DNA of 64,000 nucleotides from Pleomorphomonas sp. T1.2MG-36 (GCF_950100655.1 NZ_CATNLY010000051.1:124001-188000); one strand, 5' to 3'; positions 16,350 to 25,721 are shown, counted from the stretch's first letter. Numbers and translations are program-made. The notes: generated by a model not told the origin, from the sequence alone.

Positions 16350-17273
16350 CTATTCCGCCCATTCGGGGGTCGTCGTGAAAGCGATGGTCAGCCAGCGGTC
16401 GGGGCCCTCGCCACCAATGGCTTCGCCAATCTGGTCCCGGATCGCGTCCCATTCCTCAAGCCGCCGCGCCGGCCTGTCCGCCGGCACGATGAAGTAGATC
16501 TCGATTTGCCGTCCGCGTCCGACTCTTGCGACATAGGAGCGGAATGACGAGAAGCCATGCTCCTCCACGGCCCTTTGCGCGACCCGGTCGACATGCTGCT
16601 TGTACTCCGGGGGCGTGACCAGCAAGATGTCCAGCAGCGCCTGCTTGACCGTGCCGATCGGGATGGGGATGACCAGCAGGCACACGGCGCCAAGGACCAG
16701 CGGGTCCACGTAAGGTGAGACCCATTCGAGCTCCGTTCCCTGCACGAGCCAGCCAAAGATGAAGGCCAGCAAAAGGGCGCCGGTGAGCGCGGCGGACATC
16801 CACCATGCCTTCGCGTCGAGGGCGACGAAGCTCGATTGGAGGGTGCGGTTTGCCCGACCGTTGTAGATCGCCATGCCGACGGCCGTCGTGGCGACTATGA
16901 CCGCGTAGGCGATCCCCTGGCCAAAGTTCAGCGAGTGCCCGCCTTGCAGGATGCTGCCGACGGCGTTGATCAGCGCGTATATGGCGGTGCCGATCAGCAG
17001 CACGCCGTTCAGGCCCAGCACCATCGGCTCGAGATGCCAGAATCCCATCGTGAACCGCTTTGCCAGGCGGTCCCTCAGATTTCCAGCTCCTGACGACCCG
17101 ACGATCAGGTTTGATACCGTCAATGCCAGCACGGTCATGGAGGCGTCGGTCAGCGAGTAGACGCCATCGAAGATGATGGCCGACGATCCGGAGACGAGAC
17201 CGAACACCACGCCGACGGACGCCACGAGAAACGTCATCCAGATCGAGAGTTTCAGGATGGACTTCTCGGTCAT
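16350..17273 (-). CDS. Cation diffusion facilitator family transporter
   Basis: A 307-residue inner-membrane metal/proton antiporter of the CDF family, which exports divalent cations such as zinc, iron or manganese. Six membrane helices are evident, with the aspartate-bearing FDGVYSLTDASMT in helix 2 (about 37-49) and ALDAKAWWMS in helix 5, plus a cytoplasmic C-terminal domain (from about 215, YKQHVDRVAQRAVEEHG). The ATG at 17273 is preferred because GAGGGG lies seven bases upstream; another ATG two codons earlier is too close. It is unpaired and converges with the MFS gene. Metal specificity cannot be read safely. Confidence 0.88.
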   Translation of the reverse strand: MTEKSILKLSIWMTFLVASVGVVFGLVSGSSAIIFDGVYSLTDASMTVLALTVSNLIVGSSGAGNLRDRLAKRFTMGFWHLEPMVLGLNGVLLIGTAIYALINAVGSILQGGHSLNFGQGIAYAVIVATTAVGMAIYNGRANRTLQSSFVALDAKAWWMSAALTGALLLAFIFGWLVQGTELEWVSPYVDPLVLGAVCLLVIPIPIGTVKQALLDILLVTPPEYKQHVDRVAQRAVEEHGFSSFRSYVARVGRGRQIEIYFIVPADRPARRLEEWDAIRDQIGEAIGGEGPDRWLTIAFTTTPEWAE

Positions 17274-17482
17274 GTTCATTCCCCTCGCGTGGCGGCTCTA
17301 CGTGCGGTCAAGACTCTCCCCTGGGATCTCCCAGGAAGAAAGCCTCTAGTTTCCTCCATTTAGGGTTCCGCCAGCGATCTTTCGAGCCCGGCCGACTGGG
17401 TTTTTGTATCCATTCAAGTCGGCTCTCGCGCATGTCGTCGAGTGCCGTCGCCGGCTTGCGCCATGTGACTCTGCGCTGGCCG

Positions 17483-18082
17483 TCAGCGCGTCGTCGGCCA
17501 GCGGTCGAGGATGGCGGCGATGCGTTGTTCGAAGCGGGCCACTCGCTCGCGCGGCGGCTTCTCGGCCGAGTGCAGCGACAGCATGTTGAAGCGGGCGCTC
17601 CGGGCGCAGGCGCCGAGGATGGCGATGCGCAGGATGCGACGCACCGGCTGCCACAGCACCAGCGTGTCGATCCACCAGGGCGAGCCGAGCGTAGTGATCG
17701 CCAGGACGCGGGCCAACTTGAGGCGTGGCTTGATCGGCCCGAAGTTGCTGGAATGGTCGAAGGCGATGCCCGGCGACCAGACGCGGTCGAACCAGCCCTT
17801 CAGGATGGCCGGAAAGCCGTACCACCAGGTAGGAAACACCAGCACCAGCGCCTCGGCGTCCGTCAGCCGCGCCGCCTCGCCGGAGACCGCCGTCGCGTCG
17901 AACCCGTCGGCGTAGTAGCTCCGGCGCTCGGCCTCGGTGAGCGCGGCGCCGAAACCGCTGCCGTAGAGATCTTCCACGGTCACCTCATGGCCGGCCGCCT
18001 CGAGCCGCTCGACGGCAAAGCGGGCCAGCGACCGAGTGAGGCTGTCCGACAGCGGGTGGGCGACGACGACGAGGCACTTCAT
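17483..18082 (-). CDS. NAD(P)H-dependent oxidoreductase, flavodoxin-like (NQO/MdaB/KefF type)
   Basis: A 199-residue flavodoxin-fold quinone reductase. It starts with VVVAHPLSDSLTRSLA (phosphate-binding loop, residues about 5-20) and has FPTWWYGFPAILKGWFDRVW near residues 83-102, the hallmark flavin- and quinone-binding region of this family. Such enzymes use NAD(P)H for two-electron reduction of quinones or azo compounds and often respond to electrophile stress. It diverges from an EamA exporter across a gap that contains a MarR-type dyad, so the two may respond to the same compound. Confidence 0.9.
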   Translation of the reverse strand: MKCLVVVAHPLSDSLTRSLARFAVERLEAAGHEVTVEDLYGSGFGAALTEAERRSYYADGFDATAVSGEAARLTDAEALVLVFPTWWYGFPAILKGWFDRVWSPGIAFDHSSNFGPIKPRLKLARVLAITTLGSPWWIDTLVLWQPVRRILRIAILGACARSARFNMLSLHSAEKPPRERVARFEQRIAAILDRWPTTR

Positions 18083-18254
18083 GGGCGGGACTCGGGAATG
18101 GGAGAGGTGTGCGAACTTTGCATGTTCACGCTGCCGCGCCTACCCGATTTCCGAACAGGCCCCGAGTCTTACGGATCCCTGGCCCGTTTCGGCGCGTCAT
18201 CGCCGCTGATGCCGCAGGTGTGATCGTGCCACCGATTGACAGCGGCTCCGAGCT

Positions 18255-18278
18255 ATTTATCTTGACGTCGAGATAAAT
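18255..18278. promoter_or_regulatory. MarR-type 24-bp operator dyad
   Basis: The sequence TATCTTGACGTCGAGATA (18258-18275 without its AT flanks) is the core of a 24-bp dyad with a single mismatched pair. It matches the TATCTNGA...TCNAGATA pattern common for MarR-family sites in Alphaproteobacteria. It is nine bases upstream of the EamA start, inside the divergent promoter region. No MarR gene lies beside it; the only MarR in the window is 37 kb away. Confidence 0.65.
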
Positions 18279-18287
18279 GGAGTGATC

Positions 18288-19142
18288 ATGAACCGGCTTT
18301 CCGATATCGCCCTCACCGCCCTGGCGCCCCTCGTCTGGGGCAGCACCTATATCGTGACGGTGACCTATTTGCCGGGGCTCGACCCGCTGCTGGTCTCGCT
18401 CCTGCGTGCCTTGCCGGCCGGCCTGCTGCTCCTCCTGGTCACCCGGCAATTGCCGACGGGCGTCTGGTGGCCACGCGTCTTCCTGCTCGGCGCGCTCAAC
18501 TTCTCGTTCTTCTGGTGGATGCTGTTCACCGCCGCCTACCGGCTGCCCGGCGGCGTCGCCGCCACGGTGGGCGCGGTCCAGCCGCTGGTGGTGGTGTTCC
18601 TGGCGCGGCTGCTGGTGGGCACGCCGATCATGTCGGTATCGATCGCCGCCGCAGTGGGCGGTGCCTTGGGTGTCGGCCTGCTGATCCTGAAGCCGAGCGC
18701 GGCGCTCGACGCCACCGGCATCATGGCGGGCCTCCTCGGCGCCCTGTCCATGGCCTTGGGCACCGTACTGACGCGGCGCTGGCAGCCGCCGGTGCCGCTG
18801 CTCACCTTCACCGCCTGGCAACTGACGGCGGGCGGCATCCTGCTGCTGCCGGCCCTCGTCGGCAACATGCCGACGCTCGCCGGTTTCACGACGGACAATC
18901 TCATCGGCGTCGCCTACCTCGGCCTGATCGGTGCCGGCCTCACCTATGTCATCTGGTTCCGTGGCATCGCCCGCCTCAACACCAACCTCGTGGCGCAGCT
19001 CGGCTTCCTGAGCCCGGTGACGGCGGTGGCCCTCGGCTGGCTGTTCAAGGACGAGACCCTGTCGTTCATGCAATGGCTGGGCATCGCCCTGATCTTCGGC
19101 AGCATCTTGCTGGGGCAGAGGGGGGCAAGGCGGGGACGGTAG
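18288..19142 (+). CDS. EamA/DMT family transporter
   Basis: A 284-residue drug/metabolite transporter with ten predicted helices in two EamA repeats (about 5-130 and 140-280). Features include LAPLVWGSTYIVTVTYLPG at the start of the first repeat and GLIGAGLTYVIWFRGI in the second. The ATG at 18288 has GGAG five bases upstream, while a GTG two codons earlier overlaps that ribosome site. Members export amino acids, metabolites or drugs. The preceding MarR-like operator suggests induction by a small molecule shared with the divergent flavin reductase. The substrate is unknown. Confidence 0.9.
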   Translation: MNRLSDIALTALAPLVWGSTYIVTVTYLPGLDPLLVSLLRALPAGLLLLLVTRQLPTGVWWPRVFLLGALNFSFFWWMLFTAAYRLPGGVAATVGAVQPLVVVFLARLLVGTPIMSVSIAAAVGGALGVGLLILKPSAALDATGIMAGLLGALSMALGTVLTRRWQPPVPLLTFTAWQLTAGGILLLPALVGNMPTLAGFTTDNLIGVAYLGLIGAGLTYVIWFRGIARLNTNLVAQLGFLSPVTAVALGWLFKDETLSFMQWLGIALIFGSILLGQRGARRGR

Positions 19143-19150
19143 GCCGGGAT

Positions 19151-19540
19151 TCAGCCGAGCGGGACGATCGTTCCCTGGTGAAACAGCATCTGCCAGCGGC
19201 CATCAATCAACGTCCAGATGGAGCTGCGCAATGTGGTTCTTGCCCCTGTTCCGTCGGGGCGGAGACGACTGCTTCGGTAAGTCACGAGGACGACGGTCGT
19301 TGAAATGAGGCGGGTTGCGAAATCATCCACGCCCGGAACGAGCGCGGCCTCGCCCATCGGTTCGGTGGCGAGCGCTTCTATGATCGACGCCTTGTCGTAA
19401 ACGGTTCCCGAACTGCCAAACTCGATGAACGCGTCGGCGAGAAGCGCGCGAACGGCGTCCGGCGAGCGCCGAACCTCGGGGCGGTGCAGCTTTTGTTCAA
19501 GCGAACGAAAGAAGTCTGCGTCAGGGGTGGTTGCAGACAT
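19151..19540 (-). CDS. NTF2-like / DUF4440-type nuclear transport factor 2 fold protein
   Basis: A 129-residue protein with the cone-shaped NTF2-like pattern: an N-terminal helix ([15 protein letters not shown]), then beta strands including [20 protein letters not shown] and [20 protein letters not shown]. This matches DUF4440-type small proteins, which are often ketosteroid-isomerase-fold enzymes or stress proteins. The internal ATG at 19540 is chosen because GGAG lies nine bases before it; the upstream in-frame ATG has no ribosome site. It converges with the EamA gene. No catalytic residues can be assigned confidently. Confidence 0.8.
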   Translation of the reverse strand: MSATTPDADFFRSLEQKLHRPEVRRSPDAVRALLADAFIEFGSSGTVYDKASIIEALATEPMGEAALVPGVDDFATRLISTTVVLVTYRSSRLRPDGTGARTTLRSSIWTLIDGRWQMLFHQGTIVPLG

Positions 19541-19591
19541 GTTCAAAAACTCCATCGCGAGAAAGCGTAGTCGATACTTGCCTCTCGCTAA

Positions 19592-20014
19592 TCAGTTTCG
19601 GCTACATTCGAGATGATATACGAAAACACTTCGGGAGGTCTGATTCGTAAACGTAGCCACCGAATCGCTTGTTCCTGTTCCGGGTCGGGGTGATGGCCCA
19701 ATAACTAGGCTGTTAGTTCCCATATCTATATCTTTCTGAACGGCAAATATATTAATTCCACTTCTTCCTATGACAAAAAGGTCGATGCCGTCGGATTTTA
19801 TTTCTATGGGATTTGATTTTATTTTAATTTTGCCTCCCATATCGAATATTCTAAATATTTTCTTGCGCATTTTCTCGTCGAATACTTTGTCATATGCAAA
19901 GTACGGACTGTCCCACCTGAAATCCTTAACGGTGCATATGAACGTGGGATTTTCTTCGCACCGCGCTGTTCCAGCCATCCCCAGGCAAAGCACAACAAAT
20001 AACAAGAACCGCAT
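19592..20014 (-). CDS. Small secreted protein of unknown function, AT-rich gene
   Basis: I do not recognise this 140-residue protein. A clear signal peptide (MRFLLFVVLCLGMAGTARC, cleaved near residue 19-20) precedes a lysine- and isoleucine-rich mature domain that is probably all-beta, with two cysteines besides the one at the signal end. The ATG at 20014 has GGAGG seven bases upstream; the frame is open 16 codons further but without support. Its DNA is markedly AT-rich and uses A/T-ending codons unlike the flanking genes, which suggests recent acquisition. It ends near the NTF2-like gene on the same strand. A periplasmic or cell-surface location is likely. Confidence 0.7.
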   Translation of the reverse strand: MRFLLFVVLCLGMAGTARCEENPTFICTVKDFRWDSPYFAYDKVFDEKMRKKIFRIFDMGGKIKIKSNPIEIKSDGIDLFVIGRSGINIFAVQKDIDMGTNSLVIGPSPRPGTGTSDSVATFTNQTSRSVFVYHLECSRN

Positions 20015-20218
20015 ATTTAGGCCTCCGGTCTCCACCGCACCGCACAAGGCGCCAAACGACATACCTCAATCTAGGAGGGTAACTGATTTCGCGGTTGCAG
20101 ACATGAGTACAAATCGCCAAGTGCATTTTCGGCGGTCGGTAACCGGCAAACGGGGGGCTTGCGGCCGGAGCGAACAAGATCTTCCGCTATAGCGGCGAGG
20201 GTGGTCGGTACTCTAACC

Positions 20219-22924
20219 CTACTTCCCCCACCGCCCGCGCTTCTTGCCCGCCACCGTTCCCGCCGCCGTGCTGGGCGGTGGGCGCTTGGGCGGTTCGCTG
20301 CCCATCGGCACTTCGGTGCGGCCGACGGTCATCTCGTCGAGGCTGTTCTTGCGGACGCGGGTTGGTGGCGTGTTGCCGGCCTTGCCGTATTTCTTGCCGC
20401 CTCCGAAACCGCCGCCGGCGGCATCGACGTCGCTCTGGCGGGCCATCGGGTCGTCGGCAATGGTCAGTTCCGCCGCTTGCAGCCGCTTCAGTTCGTCGCG
20501 CAGGCGGGCCGCTTCCTCGAATTCCAGATCGGCGGCGGCCTTGCGCATCCGCTGCTCCAGATCGGCCATGTAGGCCTTGAGGTTGTGGCCGATCATCTCG
20601 CCTTCCTCGGCGAGGCCGGTGTCGACGCGGACGTGGTCCTGCTCGTAGACCGAGTTGAGCACGTCGCCGATCGACCGCTTGACGCTCTCTGGCGTGATGC
20701 CATTGGCGACGTTGTAGGCCACCTGTTTCTCGCGGCGACGGTTGGTCTCGGCGATGGCCCTTTCCATCGAGCCGGTGGTCTTGTCGGCGTAGAGGATGAC
20801 CTTGCCGTCGACGTTACGGGCGGCGCGGCCGATGGTCTGGACCAGCGAGGTCTCCGACCGCAGGAAGCCTTCCTTGTCGGCATCGAGAATGGCGACCAGC
20901 GCGCATTCGGGGATGTCGAGGCCCTCGCGCAAGAGGTTGATGCCGACCAGAACGTCGAAGGCGCCGAGGCGCAGGTCGCGCAGGATCCCGATGCGCTCCA
21001 GCGTGTCGATGTCGGAGTGCATGTAGCGGACCTTGATGCCCTGCTCGTGCAGATATTCGGTGAGGTCCTCGGCCATGCGCTTGGTCAGCACGGTGACCAG
21101 CGTGCGATAGCCGGCGTTGGTCACCTGCCGTACTTCGCCGAGGAGGTCGTCGACCTGGGTGCGGGCCGGACGGATCTCCACCGGCGGGTCGATCAGGCCG
21201 GTCGGGCGGATCACCTGCTCGGCGAACACGCCGCCCGACTGGTCGAGCTCCCAGCCGCCGGGGGTGGCGGAGACGCAGACGGTCTGCGGCCGCATGGCGT
21301 CCCATTCCTCGAAGCGCAGCGGGCGGTTGTCCATGCAGGAGGGCAGGCGGAAGCCGTATTCGGCCAGCGTCGCCTTGCGCCGGAAGTCGCCGCGATACAT
21401 GGCGCCGATCTGCGGCACGGTGACGTGGCTTTCGTCGATGAAGACCAGGGCGTTGTCGGGCAGGTATTCGAACAGGGTCGGCGGCGGCTCGCCGGGCGCG
21501 CGTCCCGTGAGGTAGCGCGAGTAGTTCTCGATGCCGGCGCAGGAGCCGGTCGCCTCGATCATCTCCATGTCGAAGGTGCAGCGCTGCTCGATGCGCTGCG
21601 CTTCCAAGAGGCGGCCGTGGGCGTTCAGCTCTTCGATACGGGCGCGCAGCTCCGCCTTGATCGACTTGATGGCTTGGGCCAGCGTCGGCTTGGGCGTCAC
21701 ATAGTGCGAGTTGGCGTAGATCTTGACGAACTTCATGTCGGCCGACTTGTGGCCGGTCAGCGGGTCGAACTCGGTGATCGATTCCACTTCGTCGCCGAAC
21801 AGCGAGATGCGCCAGGCGCGGTCCTCCAAGTGGGCCGGGAAGACTTCGATGGTGTCGCCGCGCACCCGGAAGGTGCCGCGGGCGAAGCCGACGTCGGCGC
21901 GCTTGTATTGCAGGGCGACGAGGTCGGCGAGAAACTGCCGCTGGTCGATGCGGTTGCCCACCTCCAGGCCGAAGGTCATGGCGGTGTAGGTCTCGACCGA
22001 GCCGATACCGTAGATGCAGCTGACCGAGGCGACGATGATGACATCGTCGCGTTCGAGCAGCGAGCGCGTCGCCGAGTGGCGCATGCGATCGATCTGCTCG
22101 TTGATGGTCGATTCCTTCTCGATATAGGTGTCGGTGCGCGGAACGTAGGCTTCCGGCTGGAAGTAGTCGTAGTAGGAGACGAAATACTCGACGGCGTTGT
22201 CCGGGAAGAAGCTCTTGAACTCGGAGTAAAGCTGGGCGGCCAGCGTCTTGTTCGGGGCGAGGATCAGGGCAGGGCGATTGGTGGCGGCGATGATGTTGGC
22301 CACCGTGAAGGTCTTGCCGGAGCCGGTGACGCCCAAGAGCACCTGCGTCTTGTCCTGTTGATCGATGCCGGCCAGCAGGTCGGCGATGGCCGTGGGCTGG
22401 TCGCCCTTCGGCTCGTAGGCCGACGACAGGCGGAAGGGAATGCCGCCTTCCGACTTGGGCGGGCGGTCCGGCCGGTGCGGCACCCAGGGCTGGCCGTCGC
22501 GGAAGATGTCGCGGCCCTTCTGGATCATCTCCTCCAGCGCCTTCACCGTGGCGGTGACGCCGCCCAGCGGCATCGCCTCGGCCTCCTCCATCGACACCGA
22601 CATGCCGGCGACGGGGTTGAGGCCACCGGCGGCGCGCGTCTTCGGATCGGTGGAGCCGCCCAGCGAGCCGCCGCGCGACGACTTGCGCGAGGTCAGCTCG
22701 GCCTTCGGCTTGCGCTTGCCGGGCTTGGCGATGGTTTCCTCGACGATCCGCGACTCTGACGGCTGGGGCTTGGCGGCGTCGTCGGAGACGTCCTTCAGCC
22801 AGTCCGAAAAGGACCCCTTCAACGGCGTTCCCTCGAACGGCGCCTGCGGCATCTCGGAAAAACCGGGTGCCGGATCGGTATCGGGGGCGGAAGCGGGCTT
22901 GCGGGGTGCCATGCGCGGACTCAT
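20219..22924 (-). CDS. uvrB: Excinuclease ABC subunit B
   Basis: A 901-residue UvrB, the damage-verification helicase of nucleotide excision repair that receives lesions from UvrA and recruits UvrC. Walker A GVTGSGKT is at 198-205, followed by the tyrosine-rich beta-hairpin ([17 protein letters not shown]), the DESH box (FIDESHVTV), helicase motifs with [15 protein letters not shown] and QTIGRAARN, and a C-terminal UVR motif ([17 protein letters not shown]). It is longer than the roughly 670-residue enterobacterial form: about 160 residues of low-complexity N-terminal extension and a basic tail ending KKRGRWGK. Such extensions occur in alphaproteobacterial UvrB. No convincing LexA box is visible upstream. 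Diverges from the glycosyltransferase gene. Confidence 0.96.
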   Translation of the reverse strand: MSPRMAPRKPASAPDTDPAPGFSEMPQAPFEGTPLKGSFSDWLKDVSDDAAKPQPSESRIVEETIAKPGKRKPKAELTSRKSSRGGSLGGSTDPKTRAAGGLNPVAGMSVSMEEAEAMPLGGVTATVKALEEMIQKGRDIFRDGQPWVPHRPDRPPKSEGGIPFRLSSAYEPKGDQPTAIADLLAGIDQQDKTQVLLGVTGSGKTFTVANIIAATNRPALILAPNKTLAAQLYSEFKSFFPDNAVEYFVSYYDYFQPEAYVPRTDTYIEKESTINEQIDRMRHSATRSLLERDDVIIVASVSCIYGIGSVETYTAMTFGLEVGNRIDQRQFLADLVALQYKRADVGFARGTFRVRGDTIEVFPAHLEDRAWRISLFGDEVESITEFDPLTGHKSADMKFVKIYANSHYVTPKPTLAQAIKSIKAELRARIEELNAHGRLLEAQRIEQRCTFDMEMIEATGSCAGIENYSRYLTGRAPGEPPPTLFEYLPDNALVFIDESHVTVPQIGAMYRGDFRRKATLAEYGFRLPSCMDNRPLRFEEWDAMRPQTVCVSATPGGWELDQSGGVFAEQVIRPTGLIDPPVEIRPARTQVDDLLGEVRQVTNAGYRTLVTVLTKRMAEDLTEYLHEQGIKVRYMHSDIDTLERIGILRDLRLGAFDVLVGINLLREGLDIPECALVAILDADKEGFLRSETSLVQTIGRAARNVDGKVILYADKTTGSMERAIAETNRRREKQVAYNVANGITPESVKRSIGDVLNSVYEQDHVRVDTGLAEEGEMIGHNLKAYMADLEQRMRKAAADLEFEEAARLRDELKRLQAAELTIADDPMARQSDVDAAGGGFGGGKKYGKAGNTPPTRVRKNSLDEMTVGRTEVPMGSEPPKRPPPSTAAGTVAGKKRGRWGK

Positions 22925-23061
22925 CGGTATCCTCAGCGAACGGACATCTTATCACATGCACTGCGGTCAGAGCGTGGCAGCAGGGCGACAGGTGCCGGCG
23001 GCGATTTCCAAGCGGGATGAAGTGTGATTTATGGCGCTTGCGTTGAGACGGGAGTTCGACC

Positions 23062-24009
23062 GTGAAGAAATTCGTCATCGACCAGGGCAGCGGACGCCTG
23101 GGCAACCAGATGATGCAGTTGATGGTGGCCCGCCGCTTGGTCGAGACACTGCCCGATTTCGAGGTCGTCGGCTATCACATGCCGGATTGGCGGCTGTCGA
23201 AGCCTGTCATCGTCGGCCATCCTTACGTGCCGCTGCTGGTGCGGGGCGCCAACGTGTCGCTCGACCACGTTCACCGGCTCTGCCGCTCGGGGCTGGCGGC
23301 GTCGGTGATGATGCGGTCCATCAAGGTCGATTACCGGCATTTTCTGTCGCGCGAGAATGCGAACACGCTGTTCCAGCCTCTGCCCGAGGAGGACGCGCCG
23401 GGCTTCGACGACGCCCATATCGTCATCAACATTCGCGGCGAGGATATCCTGTTCGGCAAGGCCGGCGACTACGGTCCGGTGCCGCTCGCCTACTATCGGT
23501 CCATCCTGAACGAGACGGGCAAGAAGCCGGTGTTCATGGGGCAACTGTTCGACGACTACTACAGCAACATGATCCGCGCGGAATTTCCCGATGCGCTGTA
23601 CGTGCCGCACACGACGCCGATCCGCGATTTCCAGATCATCCGCAATTCGAAGAACATCGTCGTCAGTCCCAGCACCTTCTCCTGGCTGGCCGCCTGGCTG
23701 TCGGACGCCAAGCGGATCTACATGCCGCTGGTCGGCGGCTGGAACCCCGAACAGCGGCCGGATGGCAACCTGACGCCGGCCGACGATCCGCGCTTCGTCT
23801 ACGATCTCTTCCCGCCCCGCAAGTGGAGGGCGACGCCCGAGCAGATCGCGGCGCTGCCGAGCGAGAGCACCTTCCGCCGGGTGACCGTCGCGGAAATCAA
23901 CGAGATGCGGGATCGCGCCTCGCGCAAGCTCCTGTCGAAGCGCCTGCGCAAGACGACGCAACTCTACCTCTACCTTCTGATTCACCTCGCCGGCCGCGCC
24001 TTCGGCTGA
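23062..24009 (+). CDS. GT11-like glycosyltransferase (alpha-1,2-fucosyltransferase family)
   Basis: A 315-residue cytoplasmic GT-B-type glycosyltransferase. It opens with GRLGNQMMQL (residues 11-20), the counterpart of the GGLGNQ motif of GT11 alpha-1,2-fucosyltransferases, continues with VINIRGEDI (counterpart of the HVRRGD motif) and has SPSTFSWLAAWLS (about 210-222), matching the conserved acceptor/donor segment of the family. These enzymes transfer fucose from GDP-fucose to galactose in surface polysaccharides or nodulation factors. It is alone, with no polysaccharide or GDP-fucose genes nearby, and the second arginine of the donor motif is replaced (RGED), so sugar specificity is uncertain. 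Confidence 0.8.
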   Translation: MKKFVIDQGSGRLGNQMMQLMVARRLVETLPDFEVVGYHMPDWRLSKPVIVGHPYVPLLVRGANVSLDHVHRLCRSGLAASVMMRSIKVDYRHFLSRENANTLFQPLPEEDAPGFDDAHIVINIRGEDILFGKAGDYGPVPLAYYRSILNETGKKPVFMGQLFDDYYSNMIRAEFPDALYVPHTTPIRDFQIIRNSKNIVVSPSTFSWLAAWLSDAKRIYMPLVGGWNPEQRPDGNLTPADDPRFVYDLFPPRKWRATPEQIAALPSESTFRRVTVAEINEMRDRASRKLLSKRLRKTTQLYLYLLIHLAGRAFG

Positions 24010-24037
24010 GGACGCGGGCGGCTGAAGGCGCGGGTCG

Positions 24038-24814
24038 TCAGTCGTTGCGGCAGACGCCGTTCACCCACTTGCAGGGCGCGCCGGGCTTGCCGACGGCGCC
24101 ACCGTATTTCGGCTTGGCTTCGGTCGGTGACGGCGTCGTCATCGGGGCCGCCAGCTGACCCGAACTGGCGGATGATTGACCCGTGGGTCCGGTCTGCGGC
24201 GCGGTGGGCTGGGTGACAGTGGCCGGAGGCGTTGCGGGCTGGGCTGCCGGCGGCGTGCCGACAACCATGGGCGGTCGGGCGGCGGTGGGTGGCGGTGCGG
24301 CCTGGGGCCTTGCCGGATAGATGTCGACGTCCGGCTGGGGCAGGGGCGGCATCGGCGGGCCGACCACCACGGGCGGGCGGTAGCCGTAGCCCGGCGGCGG
24401 TTCGATGTAGACCTCGCCCGGATAGACCTCTGGCGGCGCCCACTCCGGCTCGCGATAGATCGGCGGTGGATTGGCGTAGACCGGCGGCTCGCGATAGATC
24501 GGTGGCGGCGTCAGCACCGGCGGTCGCAGGATGCGCTGCTCGGGCGCCCAGTCGCGGACGGTGCCAAGATAGCGCGAGGCAATCCAGCCTCGCGTTTGCC
24601 CGTAGCCGACGTCGCACCAGCTGTCATCGTTGAGGCAGCCATAGATCTCGACCGGCGCGCCGGGCGGCAGCACCATGATGGCATAGTACTGCGCGCCCGG
24701 ACCGGTGCGGAGATTGACGGCGGCCAACACTTCGGCCGGCGCGGCCAGCGCGCCGGCCGCCGAGGAGGTCAGGCCGGCCAGGCAGAACGCCGTGGCCAGA
24801 CGTCGCATCGACAT
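24038..24814 (-). CDS. Secreted SH3b-domain protein with proline-rich tail
   Basis: A 258-residue exported protein. The signal peptide (MSMRRLATAFCLAGLTSSAAGALA, cut near residue 24) is followed by a bacterial SH3 domain (about 28-90) with VNLRTGPGAQYYAIMVLPPGAPVEI and the closing WCDVGYGQTRGWIASRYL. The rest is low complexity, rich in Pro and Tyr (REPPVY, PPPIYREP repeats), then a Pro/Ala/Thr stretch and a final PCKWVNGVCRND. The start at 24814 has GAGGGG seven bases upstream. It lies directly downstream of a paralogue with the same domain plan. SH3b domains usually bind peptidoglycan or peptides in the cell envelope; a cell-wall-associated role is inferred. Confidence 0.85.
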   Translation of the reverse strand: MSMRRLATAFCLAGLTSSAAGALAAPAEVLAAVNLRTGPGAQYYAIMVLPPGAPVEIYGCLNDDSWCDVGYGQTRGWIASRYLGTVRDWAPEQRILRPPVLTPPPIYREPPVYANPPPIYREPEWAPPEVYPGEVYIEPPPGYGYRPPVVVGPPMPPLPQPDVDIYPARPQAAPPPTAARPPMVVGTPPAAQPATPPATVTQPTAPQTGPTGQSSASSGQLAAPMTTPSPTEAKPKYGGAVGKPGAPCKWVNGVCRND

Positions 24815-24857
24815 CGCGTTTCCCCTCGTTGATGGCCTTGCCCTTGCGGGCTTGGCC

Positions 24858-25472
24858 TCAGTTGTTGTCGGGACAGGCAACGGCGCCCGGCCCGCAGCGG
24901 CCGTTCGAAGGCCCGCCTCGACGGTCACGGTCCCAGTCCCGGCGATCCCGGTCGCGGTCCCAGTCCCGACGATCCCGGTCGCGGTCCCGATCCCAGTCCG
25001 GACGCGGACGATCGCGATCCCAGTCAGGGCGAGGACGGTCCCGGTCCCAGTCGGGGCGCGGACGGTCCCGGTTCCAATCGGGGCCGGGGCGACCCGGGCG
25101 CGGGCGATCTTGATACCACGGCCGCTTGGCATAGTGGTTGTCCCAGTAGCCGAAATTGAAGGTCAGGAACGGCACCGAGGCGGAGGGACGCGGACGATAG
25201 GCCGGGCCGCGATAGAAGGTGGAGAGATAGCGCGACGACACCCAGCCGCGCTCGCGGCCGTAGGACACGTCGCACCATGTGTAGCCCTGCAGGCAGCCGT
25301 AGAGCTCGACGGGCGCGCCGGCCGGCAACACGACGATCGGGTAATACTCGGTACCCGGACCTGCCCGGAGGTTGACGTTGGCCGTGACGCGGGCGGGCGC
25401 CGCCGAGGCCACCACCGGAGCCGCGATGGTCGCGGCGGCGAGCACGGCAATCGACAGTAGGGGTTTCAACAT
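24858..25472 (-). CDS. Secreted SH3b-domain protein with Arg/Asp/Pro/Trp repeat tail
   Basis: A 204-residue exported paralogue of the next gene. Signal peptide MLKPLLSIAVLAAATIAAP..., then an SH3b domain (about 27-90, VNLRAGPGTEYYPIVVLPAG and WCDVSYGRERGWVSSRYL). After FGYWDNHYAKRPWYQDR come tandem repeats built on RPRPDWDRD, shortening to DRDRRDW, and an end with two cysteines. The ATG at 25472 has AGGAG eight bases upstream. The strongly zwitterionic tail is unlike the Pro/Tyr tail of its neighbour, although the SH3 parts are close. The 43-bp spacing suggests an operon. Likely an envelope protein that contacts peptidoglycan or polyanions. Confidence 0.85.
   Translation of the reverse strand: MLKPLLSIAVLAAATIAAPVVASAAPARVTANVNLRAGPGTEYYPIVVLPAGAPVELYGCLQGYTWCDVSYGRERGWVSSRYLSTFYRGPAYRPRPSASVPFLTFNFGYWDNHYAKRPWYQDRPRPGRPGPDWNRDRPRPDWDRDRPRPDWDRDRPRPDWDRDRDRDRRDWDRDRDRRDWDRDRRGGPSNGRCGPGAVACPDNN
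24925..25085 (-). repeat. Tandem repeat encoding RPRPDWDRD units
   Basis: Inside the SH3b gene a 27-bp unit is repeated about four times and then degenerates into 12- to 18-bp derivatives. The copies are near-identical in DNA, so the array probably varies in length by slippage or recombination. Confidence 0.75.
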
Positions 25473-25721
25473 GGCTTTCACTCCTTTGCCGGCAACGCCG
25501 ATGGCCACTCCTGGGCCGGTCCGGGCGACCGAACATTCAATGATCAACCTTATCTCATCCTTGCTTTGAGCGCGGGCTGAACTGGTCGTTCATGGACCAT
25601 TCATGTCCGACTCAACGCTCGACACGAAATCTGGGTTGCACATGCGGCAGCAGTGGGACCGCAGACCGGCAATGGCGAATTTCCTTGCCGCAGGGCTGGC
25701 ATGTGATCTAGCTCTCGCGCC

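Noticed and set aside
20159..22759. An 866-codon open frame on the plus strand opposite uvrB
   Set aside because: It is antisense to a fully conserved uvrB, and its sequence is biased Arg/Val/Gly-rich, as expected for the complement of GC-rich coding DNA.
22930..22960. Possible LexA box upstream of uvrB
   Set aside because: Only one GAAC half (22938-22941) is present. The base string after the seven-base spacer is TTAT rather than GAAC.
24925..25085. Tandem repeats considered as a CRISPR array
   Set aside because: The units are contiguous, without unique spacers, and translate in frame as RPRPDWDRD repeats of a secreted protein.
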